A stretch of DNA of 35,680 bases from Clostridiales bacterium UBA1775 (GTDB lineage Bacteria; Bacillota; Clostridia; Monoglobales; Firm-18), in contig DCGP01000017.1 of the NCBI GenBank assembly GCA_002314595.1, positions 91,442 through 127,121 of the forward strand, in the 5' to 3' direction. Both the position numbers and the translations under genes were made by a program. Every line of letters begins with the position of its first letter. Position 1 is the first letter of the stretch. Under the pieces are notes generated by a model. The model worked only from the letters and a program-made list of their open reading frames with translations. It had not been told where the DNA came from and searched no databases. Shown here piece after piece: positions 17,967-26,108 of the stretch.

Positions 17967-18815
17967 ATGGTTAAATTTGGTACAGCCGGTAATCCTGAAA
18001 TATTTTATGACGAGGGTGGAAAGTCATCCCTTGAAATGCCAAAATGGCTTGAAAGCATTGGTCTTGATGCCTATGAATATCAATGTGGCAGAGGTGTTAG
18101 AATATCTGACGAAGGAGCACAAATTTTAAAAGAGAATGCACAAAAACACAACATCTCACTAAGTGTGCACGCACCTTACTTTATAAATATTTCAAGTATG
18201 GAGCAAGAAAAATTAGATAATTCGATAAATTACATATTACAAGCAGTACAGGCAGCAAAACATATGGACGCCGGTCGGGTTGTGGTTCACATGGGCTCCG
18301 GCAAAGATATAACAAGGCGTAATGCCATGGAAATTTCCAAGCAAACTATTGAAAAATTGTTAAAAGAAATGGACAGCAACGGTTTGGGAGATATTACGAT
18401 ATGCCTTGAAACAATGGGTAAAATAAACCAAATGGGTACTATTGAAGAAGTAATGGAAATGTGCTGTTTTGACGAAAGGCTGTTACCTACTGTTGACTTT
18501 GGACATCTAAATGCCAGAATGCAAGGTGCATTAAAAACAGAAGAGGATTTTGATGCAATACTAAAATATATGGAAAAGAAAATGGGTAGGCAAAGGACGG
18601 AGCATTTTCATGCTCATTTTAGCAAGATTGCTTATACAAAGGCCGGAGAAAAAAACCACGTTACCTTTGAAAACACAGAGTATGGTCCTGAATTTATGCC
18701 ACTTGCAAGGGCACTTGTTAAAAGAAAATTATCACCAACTATTATTTGCGAATCTGCCGGAACTCAAAGCATTGACGCATTAGCAATGAAAAAAATATAC
18801 GAGGAGTGTTTATAA
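17967..18815 (+). CDS. nfo: Endonuclease IV family (AP endonuclease type 2, TIM barrel)
   Basis: This is a DNA-repair AP endonuclease family protein of 282 residues. Likely zinc ligands are visible along the barrel: HAPYF, VVVHMGSG, CLETMG, VDFGHLNAR, HFHAHFS and ICESAG. The start is chosen at ATG 17967 (MVKFGTAGN), matching the usual MIKFGPAGN opening of relatives; TTG at 17958 is only three bases from the GGAGG and is less likely. The alternative is a sugar isomerase-like TIM barrel, but the ligand set favours endonuclease IV. It overlaps aroQ by one base. Confidence 0.82.
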   Translation: MVKFGTAGNPEIFYDEGGKSSLEMPKWLESIGLDAYEYQCGRGVRISDEGAQILKENAQKHNISLSVHAPYFINISSMEQEKLDNSINYILQAVQAAKHMDAGRVVVHMGSGKDITRRNAMEISKQTIEKLLKEMDSNGLGDITICLETMGKINQMGTIEEVMEMCCFDERLLPTVDFGHLNARMQGALKTEEDFDAILKYMEKKMGRQRTEHFHAHFSKIAYTKAGEKNHVTFENTEYGPEFMPLARALVKRKLSPTIICESAGTQSIDALAMKKIYEECL

Positions 18816-19246
18816 TGAAGATATTATTTTTAAATGGTCCAAATCTTAATATGTTAGGCATTAGAGAACCTGACAAATACGGAACAGAAACCTTGGAGCA
18901 GATAAACAAAAAAATAAAAAATTACTGTGATGGTAAAAACATAGTTGCAGAGTTTTATCAATCCAACCACGAAGGTGAAATCATTGATAAAATTCACAGC
19001 ACAAGAGGTGTCTTTGATGGAATTATTATAAATGCAGGAGTATACACTCATTACAGTTATGCAATTCGTGACGCTATACCAATTGCAGAAATGCCTGTTA
19101 TTGAGGTGCATCTTACAAATGTTTACAGCAGAGAGGAATTTAGAAAAACCTCTGTAATTGCACCGGTTTGCAAGGGTCAAATAAGTGGCTTTGGCAGTGA
19201 TAGTTATATTTTAGCAACAAAGGCGATGGAACTATGCTTGAAATAA
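18815..19246 (+). CDS. aroQ: 3-dehydroquinate dehydratase, type II
   Basis: This enzyme catalyses the third step of the shikimate pathway. From ATG 18815 it is 143 residues, a normal length. Family features are NGPNLNMLGIREP, the catalytic Tyr22, QSNHEGEIIDKIH, Asn73 in INAGVYTH, His99 in EVHLTNVYSREEFR, and GQISGFG. The start overlaps the previous stop (TAATG) with GAGGAG nine bases before it. No other aromatic-pathway gene is nearby. It overlaps the next gene by 13 bases. Confidence 0.96.
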   Translation: MKILFLNGPNLNMLGIREPDKYGTETLEQINKKIKNYCDGKNIVAEFYQSNHEGEIIDKIHSTRGVFDGIIINAGVYTHYSYAIRDAIPIAEMPVIEVHLTNVYSREEFRKTSVIAPVCKGQISGFGSDSYILATKAMELCLK

Positions 19247-20277
19247 AGGATATATTAAAGGAAGAAGGTATTGACGGAATAATTATCACTTCCTCTGAAA
19301 ATATATATTATTTTAGTGGATTTACAGGTGGTGAAGGCTTTGCTGTATTAACTGCCGACAAAAACTATATTTTAGTTGACGGCAGATACACCATACAAGC
19401 CAAGGAGCAGGCTAAGGGGTTTGAGGTTATTGAATTTAAAAAAGCGCCTTATGAACATATTGAAAAATTAAGCTTAAAAAATGCAGGATTTGAGGAAAAG
19501 GCCATTTCCTACTATCAATACAACAACCTGTGTAACAATTTAAAAGCTACAAAATTAAAGGGCGTTTCGGATTTACTTTCTAAACTTAGGCAAGTAAAGA
19601 GGCAAGATGAAATTGATAATTTAAGACAGGCTGAAAAAATCGGTGATATGGCATTTGAACACATTTTAAGGTTTATAAGGCCCAATATTTCTGAAAGAGA
19701 AATAGCCTTGGAGCTTGAATATTTTATGAAGAAAAACGGTGCAGACGGTCTTTCCTTTGACACTATTGTTGCTGTGGGCAGTCATTCTGCATTACCACAC
19801 GCCCGGCCTACAAATGCAGTTGTTGAAACCGGCAAGGTAGTGCTTATGGATTATGGTTGTATATACAATGGGTATTGCAGTGATATGACAAGAACTGTTG
19901 CAGTGGGCAATGTAGATGACAAAACAAAAAATATTTATGATATTGTTTTAGATGCACAAATTTCTGCATTAAAATCAATTAAGTCAGGTGTTAATGCCAA
20001 GGATGTTGACAAGGTTGCAAGAGACATTATTACTTCAAACGGATATGGTGAAAATTTCAACCATTCGTTAGGTCATGGTGTAGGATTACAAATACACGAA
20101 CAGCCTAATTTATCCTACTCCTCCTCTTCTGTTTTACAGGAGGGCAATGTGGTAACCGTTGAGCCGGGTATTTACATCGAAGGATTTTGTGGAATTAGAA
20201 TAGAAGATATGGTACTTGTTACCACTAATAATTGTGAAAATTTCACACATTCTACCAAAGATTTCATTATATTGTAA
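19234..20277 (+). CDS. M24 family Xaa-Pro aminopeptidase
   Basis: This is a metallopeptidase of the M24B group of 347 residues. It probably removes N-terminal residues preceding proline. An N-terminal creatinase-like domain (SSENIYYFSGFTGGEGF) leads to the pita-bread catalytic domain. Its metal ligands are in LMDYGCIYNGYCSDMTRT (two Asp), HSLGHGVGLQIHE (His), VEPGIYIEG (Glu) and GIRIEDMVLV (Glu). It starts inside aroQ with a weak ribosome site, so translational coupling is likely. Position just before efp is common in Firmicutes. Confidence 0.94.
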   Translation: MLEIKDILKEEGIDGIIITSSENIYYFSGFTGGEGFAVLTADKNYILVDGRYTIQAKEQAKGFEVIEFKKAPYEHIEKLSLKNAGFEEKAISYYQYNNLCNNLKATKLKGVSDLLSKLRQVKRQDEIDNLRQAEKIGDMAFEHILRFIRPNISEREIALELEYFMKKNGADGLSFDTIVAVGSHSALPHARPTNAVVETGKVVLMDYGCIYNGYCSDMTRTVAVGNVDDKTKNIYDIVLDAQISALKSIKSGVNAKDVDKVARDIITSNGYGENFNHSLGHGVGLQIHEQPNLSYSSSSVLQEGNVVTVEPGIYIEGFCGIRIEDMVLVTTNNCENFTHSTKDFIIL

Positions 20278-20347
20278 AAAACACTTGAAATTTTATGAAA
20301 AATATTGTAGAATATAATTATATAAGTATGTATGGAGGTAAATATTT

Positions 20348-20905
20348 ATGATATCAGCAGGAGAATTTAGAAATGGCGTTACTTTTGAATTGGACGGTAA
20401 CGTATATCAAGTAGTTGAATTCCAACACGTAAAACCGGGTAAAGGTGCTGCGTTTGTTAGAACTAAACTTAAAGACGTAATCAACGGCTCAAACGTTGAA
20501 AAAACTTTTAGACCAACAGATAAAATGCCAAAGGCTCACATTGAACGTAAGGATATGCAATATTCTTATGCAGATGGTGATTTGTTCTACTTTATGGACC
20601 AAGAATCATTTGATATGGTTCCGTTAAACTCATCACAGCTTGGAGATGCTCTTAAATTTGTTAAAGAAAACGATGTTGTTCGTTTCCTTTCATACAAAGG
20701 CAATGTATTTGGTGTTGAACCACCTACATTTGTAGAGCTTGAAATTACAGAAGCAGAGCCGGGTGTTAAAGGTGATACTGCTACAGGTGCTACAAAGCCT
20801 GCTACTTTGGAAACAGGTGCTACAATTAACGTTCCACTATTTGTTAACCAAGGGGACAAGATTAGAATTGACACTCGTACAGGCGAATATATGGAAAGAG
20901 TATAA
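20348..20905 (+). CDS. efp: Elongation factor P
   Basis: EF-P relieves ribosome stalling at polyproline. The 185-residue protein begins MISAGEFRNGVTFELDG. It carries Lys32 in the loop HVKPGKGAAF, the position modified in many bacteria, and ends with the DKIRIDTRTGEYMERV signature. GGAGG precedes the ATG. A TATAAT at 20313-20318 suggests a separate promoter, but its -35 box is poor. No EpmA-like modifier is in the window. Confidence 0.97.
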   Translation: MISAGEFRNGVTFELDGNVYQVVEFQHVKPGKGAAFVRTKLKDVINGSNVEKTFRPTDKMPKAHIERKDMQYSYADGDLFYFMDQESFDMVPLNSSQLGDALKFVKENDVVRFLSYKGNVFGVEPPTFVELEITEAEPGVKGDTATGATKPATLETGATINVPLFVNQGDKIRIDTRTGEYMERV

Positions 20906-20934
20906 TATCAACCTTAAATAAGGAGGATTATAAT

Positions 20935-21336
20935 ATGTCAATTATTTCAGAAAAAGTTGCTTATTTAAAAGGTCTTGCAGAAGGTCTTAACGTTGCCGAA
21001 AAATCACCGGAAGGCAAAGTGCTTGCAGAAATTATTAACGTGCTTGGCAGTATTTCTGATGAAATCGAAGCCCACGAGGACGCTCACGACGAGCTTTTTG
21101 ACAAGGTTTTTGATTTGGAAGATGCCGTTTACGGTGAAGAGGACGAAGATGAAGAATACTACGACGAAGACGAAGAATTTTCTATCAAATGTCCAACTTG
21201 TAACGAAGAATTTTTCCTTACCTTTGAAGATTTAGAAAGCGACGATGATATTGTTTGCCCTTATTGCAATCAAGAAATCGACCTTGGTTTAGACGATTGC
21301 GACGGCGACTGTGAAGGTTGCAAAGGTTGCGAATAA
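20935..21336 (+). CDS. CD1247-like acidic zinc-ribbon protein
   Basis: This is a 133-residue protein with an N-terminal helical domain (MSIISEKVAYLKGLAEGL), a strongly acidic Glu/Asp/Tyr stretch (about 68-82), and a zinc ribbon with CPTC and CPYC. A Cys/Asp/Gly tail ends it. This matches the CD1247 N-terminal domain family of Clostridia, of unknown function. Relatives are sometimes mislabelled as AraC regulators. It has an AGGAGG ribosome site, lies 29 bases after efp, and is closed by a terminator. Confidence 0.85.
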   Translation: MSIISEKVAYLKGLAEGLNVAEKSPEGKVLAEIINVLGSISDEIEAHEDAHDELFDKVFDLEDAVYGEEDEDEEYYDEDEEFSIKCPTCNEEFFLTFEDLESDDDIVCPYCNQEIDLGLDDCDGDCEGCKGCE

Positions 21337-21360
21337 TTACTAATCAAAACATTTAATTTT

Positions 21361-21389
21361 AGGCTGTAAAAACTTGATTTTTACAGCCT
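21361..21389 (+). terminator. Intrinsic terminator after the CD1247-like gene
   Basis: A perfect 12-bp stem (21361-21372 with 21378-21389) has a 5-base loop and is followed by ATTATTTAACTT. The stem core GCTGTAAAA is shared with the terminator at 10004-10026. Confidence 0.85.
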
Positions 21390-21415
21390 ATTATTTAACT
21401 TGGGGGGTAATAAAT

Positions 21416-21937
21416 ATGTCAATAATTATCCTTGCATTTATTGCAGTTATTTTAGACAAGCTAACAAAAATTTGGGCAGTTAATTTTATATTTGATGCAA
21501 ATATACCTTTACTAAAAGCAATGTACCAAAAGGAATTGGTTTATTCTGCAACAAATCATTATTTAGGCAAATCCAAAGAGGTATTAGGTGGTCTTTTTAA
21601 ATTTACATACGTTGAAAACAAAGGTATGGCATGGGGAATGTTTAGTGATAACAAAGCCTTGCTTATATCACTTTGCGCAATAATTTTAGTTATAATTATT
21701 GTGCTTATTGTTAAATTTAAACCTAAAAGCATATTAGTAAAACTATGTGCCGGTATGGTTATTGGTGGCGCAATAGGTAATGTAATTGACAGGCTAACTT
21801 ATGGCTTTGTAATTGATTTTATTGACATTAACCTATTTAACTACCCTGTATTTAATGTTGCTGATTGCTTTATTGTAATAGGTGCAATTCTATTTTGTAT
21901 ACACATTATATTTTTTGACAAGAAAAAGGAAAAATAA
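21416..21937 (+). CDS. lspA: Lipoprotein signal peptidase (signal peptidase II)
   Basis: This integral-membrane aspartyl peptidase cleaves prolipoprotein signals. From ATG 21416 (GGGGGG ribosome site eight bases upstream) it has 173 residues and four membrane segments. Motifs are DKLTKIWA near the N-terminus, VENKGMAWGMF, and the catalytic Asp pair at Asp125 (GNVIDRL) and Asp150 (FNVADCF). The periplasmic loop between membrane segments 1 and 2 is longer than usual by about 25 residues (roughly 33-58). The stop is one base from rluD. Confidence 0.95.
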   Translation: MSIIILAFIAVILDKLTKIWAVNFIFDANIPLLKAMYQKELVYSATNHYLGKSKEVLGGLFKFTYVENKGMAWGMFSDNKALLISLCAIILVIIIVLIVKFKPKSILVKLCAGMVIGGAIGNVIDRLTYGFVIDFIDINLFNYPVFNVADCFIVIGAILFCIHIIFFDKKKEK

Positions 21938-21938
21938 A

Positions 21939-22841
21939 ATGGAAGCTAAAACTTTTATCGCCGATGAAAATACGCGAATTGACAAGTTCCTTTCTGATAA
22001 GGTTGAGGGTACAACAAGGTCCCATATTCAAAAGCTAATTGAGGATGGGAATATACTTGTAGACGGCAAGACTGTTAAACCAAATTACAAATTAAAAATT
22101 AACCAAGAAATATCCCTTACTGTTCCTGAAGCTAAACCACTTGAAATAACAGCAGAGGATATCAAACTTGATGTTGTTTACGAAGATGAACATTTGCTTA
22201 TTGTAAACAAACCTCAAAATATGGTGGTGCACCCTGCTGCCGGAAATATGGAAGGTACGCTGGTAAATGCACTTATGCACCATTGTGGTGATTCGCTTTC
22301 AGGAATTAACGGAGTAATTCGTCCCGGCATAGTACACAGAATTGATAAGGATACAAGTGGGCTATTGTTAGTTGCAAAGGATGATATTTCCCATATTGGA
22401 CTGGCAGAGCAAATAAAGGAGCATTCACTTACAAGAAAATATATTGCCATTGTTCACGGTAACATTAAGGAGGACAGTGGAAAAGTTGATGCACCAATAG
22501 GCAGACACCCTACAAACCGTAAAAAAATGTGCATTACAGACAAAAACTCTAAAAATGCAGTTACACATTTTAGGGTATTGGAAAGGTTTATGGAATATAC
22601 ATTTGTAGAATGTAGGCTTGAAACAGGCAGAACTCATCAAATACGTGTGCATATGGCAAGTATTGGCCACCCTGTTTTAGGCGATAAGACCTACGGAGTT
22701 AAAAAGGAAAAATACAACCTAAAAGGGCAACTGCTACACGCCAAAGTAATTGGTTTTATACACCCTGTTACCAAGGAGTATATGGAATTTGAAACAGAAG
22801 TACCCGAAAGGTTTTTAAAATTCTTAAAGCAAAATAAATAG
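21939..22841 (+). CDS. RluA/RluD family rRNA pseudouridine synthase
   Basis: This enzyme isomerises uridine in 23S rRNA; specificity (RluD versus a paralogue) is not certain. The 300-residue protein has an S4 RNA-binding domain (about residues 10-60). The catalytic domain carries HRIDKDTSGLLLVAK, with the nucleophilic Asp136, and the later ECRLETGRTHQIRVHM. The ATG at 21939 is one base after lspA, an lspA-rluD pair common in Firmicutes. Confidence 0.93.
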   Translation: MEAKTFIADENTRIDKFLSDKVEGTTRSHIQKLIEDGNILVDGKTVKPNYKLKINQEISLTVPEAKPLEITAEDIKLDVVYEDEHLLIVNKPQNMVVHPAAGNMEGTLVNALMHHCGDSLSGINGVIRPGIVHRIDKDTSGLLLVAKDDISHIGLAEQIKEHSLTRKYIAIVHGNIKEDSGKVDAPIGRHPTNRKKMCITDKNSKNAVTHFRVLERFMEYTFVECRLETGRTHQIRVHMASIGHPVLGDKTYGVKKEKYNLKGQLLHAKVIGFIHPVTKEYMEFETEVPERFLKFLKQNK

Positions 22842-22852
22842 AGGATAATACC

Positions 22853-22912
22853 ATGGATATTAAAAAAATGGCAAATAAAATAATGGATATAATTAAAAAC
22901 ATAAACATATAA
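22853..22912 (+). CDS. Possible 19-residue amphipathic peptide
   Basis: A very short ORF encodes MDIKKMANKIMDIIKNINI. An AGAGGA ribosome site lies about eight bases before the ATG, and the stop is followed immediately by a strong terminator. Hydrophobic residues at 3, 6, 7, 10, 13, 14 and 17 would align on one face of a helix, with Lys and Asp on the other. That resembles short membrane-active or toxin-like peptides, but the function is inference. It would be co-transcribed with lspA and rluD. Chance cannot be ruled out in AT-rich DNA. Confidence 0.35.
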   Translation: MDIKKMANKIMDIIKNINI

Positions 22913-22943
22913 ATAGAGAGGTCTTACAACAAGACCTCTCTAT
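22913..22943. terminator. Bidirectional intrinsic terminator
   Basis: A perfect 13-bp stem (22913-22925 with 22931-22943) has a 5-base loop, with TTTATTAAATT to the right and an A/T-rich run to the left. It ends the lspA-rluD transcript and the convergent response-regulator transcript. Confidence 0.9.
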
Positions 22944-22955
22944 TTTATTAAATTA

Positions 22956-23642
22956 CTATTTTTTATTTATTGCATCAAATATTGCAAAGGCGTCAATACG
23001 TTTTAAATCCTCTAACAAAAGCTTCATTTTTCTCATACCGAATTTTTTTAAAATTTTGGAAACCTGAGATCTAACTGTTAGTTCCTCAGTTGACCTTCTT
23101 TGAGCAATTTCTGAATAAGTTTTGCCCATATAAAGTTCCTTTAAAATATCAATTTCGGAGCTTGAAAGCTTGGATAGCAACGTAATTACATACAGTAGTG
23201 AATTTTGACGTTTCTTAACCCTTTCACATTCATCAATAATAATTTTAGCATATTTACTATTGATGTTTATTTCCTCGCCATTATAAATTTTATTTGTTAC
23301 AGCAAATAATTTTTCAAAGGCAACATCCTTAGAAACATAATCGGAAATACCTAATGAAAAAACATCATAAATAAACTCATCGTCCTCATACTTTGTAAAT
23401 ATAATAATTTTAGTTTCGGGGCTTACCTTTCTGATACGGTCCAGCATATTAGCAGTAATACTGCCGGAATCAAGTCTTATTTCAGTTATTAAAACATCAG
23501 GTGATGTCTTTTTAACAAGCTCTATGCAATCTACATTACTGTTCACAATGCCCACTATGTCAAAGTCCTTTTTGGCTTCTAATTCTGCCTGATAGCCCCT
23601 TGCCAAATATTCTGCATTATCACATATTGCAACTTTAATCAC
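22956..23642 (-). CDS. Atypical LuxR-type response regulator (Glu at the phospho-acceptor site)
   Basis: This is a 228-residue response regulator with an N-terminal receiver domain and a C-terminal LuxR/GerE helix-turn-helix (about 165-228, containing SSSEIDILKELYMGKTYSEIA). GTG 23642 is the start: GAGGGG lies six bases before it, giving MIKVAICDN. In the receiver, the acidic site (Asp8), Thr83 and Lys105 are present. The residue aligned with the phosphorylated Asp is Glu54 (PDVLITEIRL), so it is probably not regulated by ordinary phosphorylation. It begins two bases after the GH51 gene, inside whose end its ribosome site lies. No sensor kinase is adjacent. Confidence 0.85.
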   Translation of the reverse strand: MIKVAICDNAEYLARGYQAELEAKKDFDIVGIVNSNVDCIELVKKTSPDVLITEIRLDSGSITANMLDRIRKVSPETKIIIFTKYEDDEFIYDVFSLGISDYVSKDVAFEKLFAVTNKIYNGEEININSKYAKIIIDECERVKKRQNSLLYVITLLSKLSSSEIDILKELYMGKTYSEIAQRRSTEELTVRSQVSKILKKFGMRKMKLLLEDLKRIDAFAIFDAINKK

Positions 23643-23644
23643 AT

Positions 23645-25144
23645 TTAACCCCTCTTTCCAATTCTTATTACATTCCAAGAATGCTTTTTAATTGCACTTG
23701 TAAGCCTTCCACCATCAAGCGCTACCTCTTCTTTTGCTGAATACGGCACTACATTATTTGGATTTTCTGCAGTATTAACAGCGTTTAAATCGTCATTATA
23801 AAGCACGATTTTATCAATTACCTTGTATCCTTCATACTGTCTTAAATCTATTGAAAGTTCAATGTCGTCCTCTAAACTTCTGTTTAGGATAAACAAGGTA
23901 ACCTCTTCATTTTCTTGGTTTTCCACAATTGCAGTTTCTATTGCCTTTACATCTGTAAAGTTCTTTGTGTCAAATTTTGGTGAATCTACAATTGCATTAA
24001 GGGCAGTACCTCTGCCATATTTACTTGCGTGAAAATATGGATAGAAAATAGTTTGCTTCCAATAGCCTGTGTCTGTTGTCATTATTGGTGCAATTACGTT
24101 TACAAGCTGTGCCAAGCAGCCTATTTTTACCCTGTGAGAATGGTTAATTAGTGATATTAACATTCCACCTACCAGCAAGGCATCTTCAAGCTTGTAAATA
24201 TCCTCTATTCTATGTTGAGCAGACGACCATCTTTCATAAGGCAAGTCTTGTCTTGACCAAACATTCCATTCATCAAATGAAAGGTTAATTTTTTTCTTTT
24301 TCTTATTTTTACCTTTAATATAGTCGCAGGTTGCAATTACTGAATCAATAAATTCAGAAAACAAGTCGGAATGTGCCAAAAAGTCTGCTGAATCCTTGGC
24401 GTTATTGTCGTAATAGCTATGTAGTGAAATATAGTCTATGTTATCATAGCATTGGTCTAAAACTGTTGCTTCCCATTCTCCGAATGTTGGTGTATGGTAG
24501 GCAGAGCTGCCACAGGCAATTAGTTCTATTGACGGGTCTACCCACTTCATAACCTTTGCAGTTTCATTGGCAAGCCTTGCATATTCGTAGGGAGTTTTAG
24601 TCCCTATTTGCCAAAATCCGTCCATTTCGTTGCCTAAACACCACATTTTAAAATTATGTGGTTCTTTGTAGCCATGTTTAATACGCAAATCACTCCAATA
24701 TGTACCTGATGGATGATTACAATATTCAATAATATCTTGGGCAGATTCCACTCCTCTTGTGCCTAAGTTAATAGCCATCATGGGCTCTGTATTTGCTTTT
24801 TTTGCCCAATCTGCAAACTCATTTAATCCAAATTCGTTATTATCCGTTGTAAACCACGCAAGGTCTAATCTTGACGGACGTTGCTTTTTATCTCCAATTC
24901 CGTCTTCCCATCTGTAACCGGAAACATAGTTGCCACCCGGAAAACGAACAACAGGAACATCAATTTCCTTAATTATATCAATTATGTCCTTGCGAAATCC
25001 CTTTTCATCTGAAAGAGGATTGCCCGGGTCGTAAATTCCCTTATATATTGCAACACCCAGCTGTTCTAAAAATGAACCGTACAGCCTTTTGTCAATATCT
25101 GAAATTATATAGTGTTTATCTGTAATAATTTTTGCCTTTTTCAT
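23645..25144 (-). CDS. abfA: Alpha-L-arabinofuranosidase, GH51 family
   Basis: This enzyme releases arabinose from arabinan or arabinoxylan side chains. The 499-residue protein starts at ATG 25144 (GGAGG eight bases upstream). It shows the GH51 core YGSFLEQLG, VVRFPGGNYVSGYRWEDGIG, acid/base Glu173 in LGNEMDG and nucleophile Glu292 in SFDEWNVW. There is no signal peptide, so it acts on imported oligosaccharides in the cytoplasm. It is co-transcribed with the downstream response regulator. No sugar transporter is in the window. Confidence 0.96.
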   Translation of the reverse strand: MKKAKIITDKHYIISDIDKRLYGSFLEQLGVAIYKGIYDPGNPLSDEKGFRKDIIDIIKEIDVPVVRFPGGNYVSGYRWEDGIGDKKQRPSRLDLAWFTTDNNEFGLNEFADWAKKANTEPMMAINLGTRGVESAQDIIEYCNHPSGTYWSDLRIKHGYKEPHNFKMWCLGNEMDGFWQIGTKTPYEYARLANETAKVMKWVDPSIELIACGSSAYHTPTFGEWEATVLDQCYDNIDYISLHSYYDNNAKDSADFLAHSDLFSEFIDSVIATCDYIKGKNKKKKKINLSFDEWNVWSRQDLPYERWSSAQHRIEDIYKLEDALLVGGMLISLINHSHRVKIGCLAQLVNVIAPIMTTDTGYWKQTIFYPYFHASKYGRGTALNAIVDSPKFDTKNFTDVKAIETAIVENQENEEVTLFILNRSLEDDIELSIDLRQYEGYKVIDKIVLYNDDLNAVNTAENPNNVVPYSAKEEVALDGGRLTSAIKKHSWNVIRIGKRG

Positions 25145-25175
25145 TTTACTAGCCTCCATAATGATATTCATAGTT

Positions 25176-25204
25176 ATTTTATCATTTAAAGTTTTATAAG
25201 TAAA
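25176..25204 (-). promoter_or_regulatory. Sigma-A type promoter for abfA and the response regulator
   Basis: Minus-strand TTTACT (25204-25199) and TAAAAT (25181-25176) with a 17-base spacer. Confidence 0.6.
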
Positions 25205-25213
25205 GTTGCTGTT

Positions 25214-25972
25214 TTATATGCAAAAATCAATTTCAAGCCCAACCGGACAGTGGTCGCTGCCTAAAATATCGGCGTAAATCTTTGAGTCTTTAATGCAATC
25301 CTTGGCGTTGTTGGATACCACAAAATAATCTATCCTCCAACCGGCATTGTTTTTCCGAGCATTAAACCTATATGACCACCAAGAGTATGCGTCCTTTAAA
25401 TCCGGATACAAATACCTAAAACTATCTGTAAAGCCTGCGTCTAAAAGCTCAGTAAACTTGCCTCTTTCTTCATCTGAAAAGCCCGGATTACCTACATTTG
25501 TTTTAGGATTTTTTAGGTCAATCTCCTTGTGTGCTACATTTAAATCTCCACATAGTACAACAGGCTTGACCTTTGAAAGTTCTAAAAGATATAACCTCAT
25601 ATCGTCCTCAAATTCCATACGATAGTCAATTCTTGCAAGCTCGGGCTTTGCATTGGGTGTATAGCATACCACGAAGTAAAACTTTTCATATTCTGCAGTA
25701 ATAACTCTACCTTCATCTGTATGCTTGCCTTTAATTCCGTATGTAACATTTATAGGCTCTGTTTTTGTAAACAGTGCTGTGCCGGAATACCCTTTTTTCT
25801 CTGCACTATTTATATATACATAGTATCCCTTTGGCTTGAATTCTAACTGCTCAGGCATCATTTTAATTTCCTGCAAGCCAAACATATCTGCGTCCACTTC
25901 ATTAAAAAAGTCTTCAAAACCCTTTGTCATACAAGCACGAAGACCATTTACATTCCAAGATATAAGCTTCAT
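25214..25972 (-). CDS. xth: Exodeoxyribonuclease III
   Basis: This is an AP endonuclease and 3' exonuclease of base-excision repair. The 252-residue protein begins MKLISWNVNGLRA and has Glu35 (GLQEIK), GDLNVAHKEIDL, the RFNARKNNAGWRIDYF segment and GSDHCPVGLEI at the end. These are all the catalytic blocks of the exonuclease III family. It is expressed alone from its own promoter. Together with endonuclease IV and endonuclease III it makes the window rich in base-excision repair genes. Confidence 0.96.
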   Translation of the reverse strand: MKLISWNVNGLRACMTKGFEDFFNEVDADMFGLQEIKMMPEQLEFKPKGYYVYINSAEKKGYSGTALFTKTEPINVTYGIKGKHTDEGRVITAEYEKFYFVVCYTPNAKPELARIDYRMEFEDDMRLYLLELSKVKPVVLCGDLNVAHKEIDLKNPKTNVGNPGFSDEERGKFTELLDAGFTDSFRYLYPDLKDAYSWWSYRFNARKNNAGWRIDYFVVSNNAKDCIKDSKIYADILGSDHCPVGLEIDFCI

Positions 25973-25999
25973 ACTAACACCAACTTTCTCTATGCTTGT

Positions 26000-26028
26000 A
26001 TTTTATCATACATTAGTTTCATTTGCAA
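26000..26028 (-). promoter_or_regulatory. Sigma-A type promoter for xth
   Basis: Minus-strand TTGCAA (26028-26023) and TAAAAT (26005-26000) with a 17-base spacer, 27 bases upstream of the ATG. Confidence 0.6.
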
Positions 26029-26051
26029 GAAAAAGTTTATTATTTATAAAC

Positions 26052-26085
26052 AAAAATGGAACTTGAATTAACAAGTTCCATTTTT
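26052..26085 (-). terminator. Intrinsic terminator after gdhA
   Basis: A perfect 14-bp stem (26052-26065 with 26072-26085) with a 6-base loop. The minus strand ends in a T-run, and a T-run is also present on the plus strand. Confidence 0.9.
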
Positions 26086-26108
26086 TCTTTCTGTTTTAAA
26101 ATATAATA

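Noticed and set aside
10004..21389. Shared GCTGTAAAA stem in the terminators at 10004 and 21361
   Set aside because: Terminator stems in AT-rich genomes often resemble each other; the similarity is too short to claim a mobile repeat.
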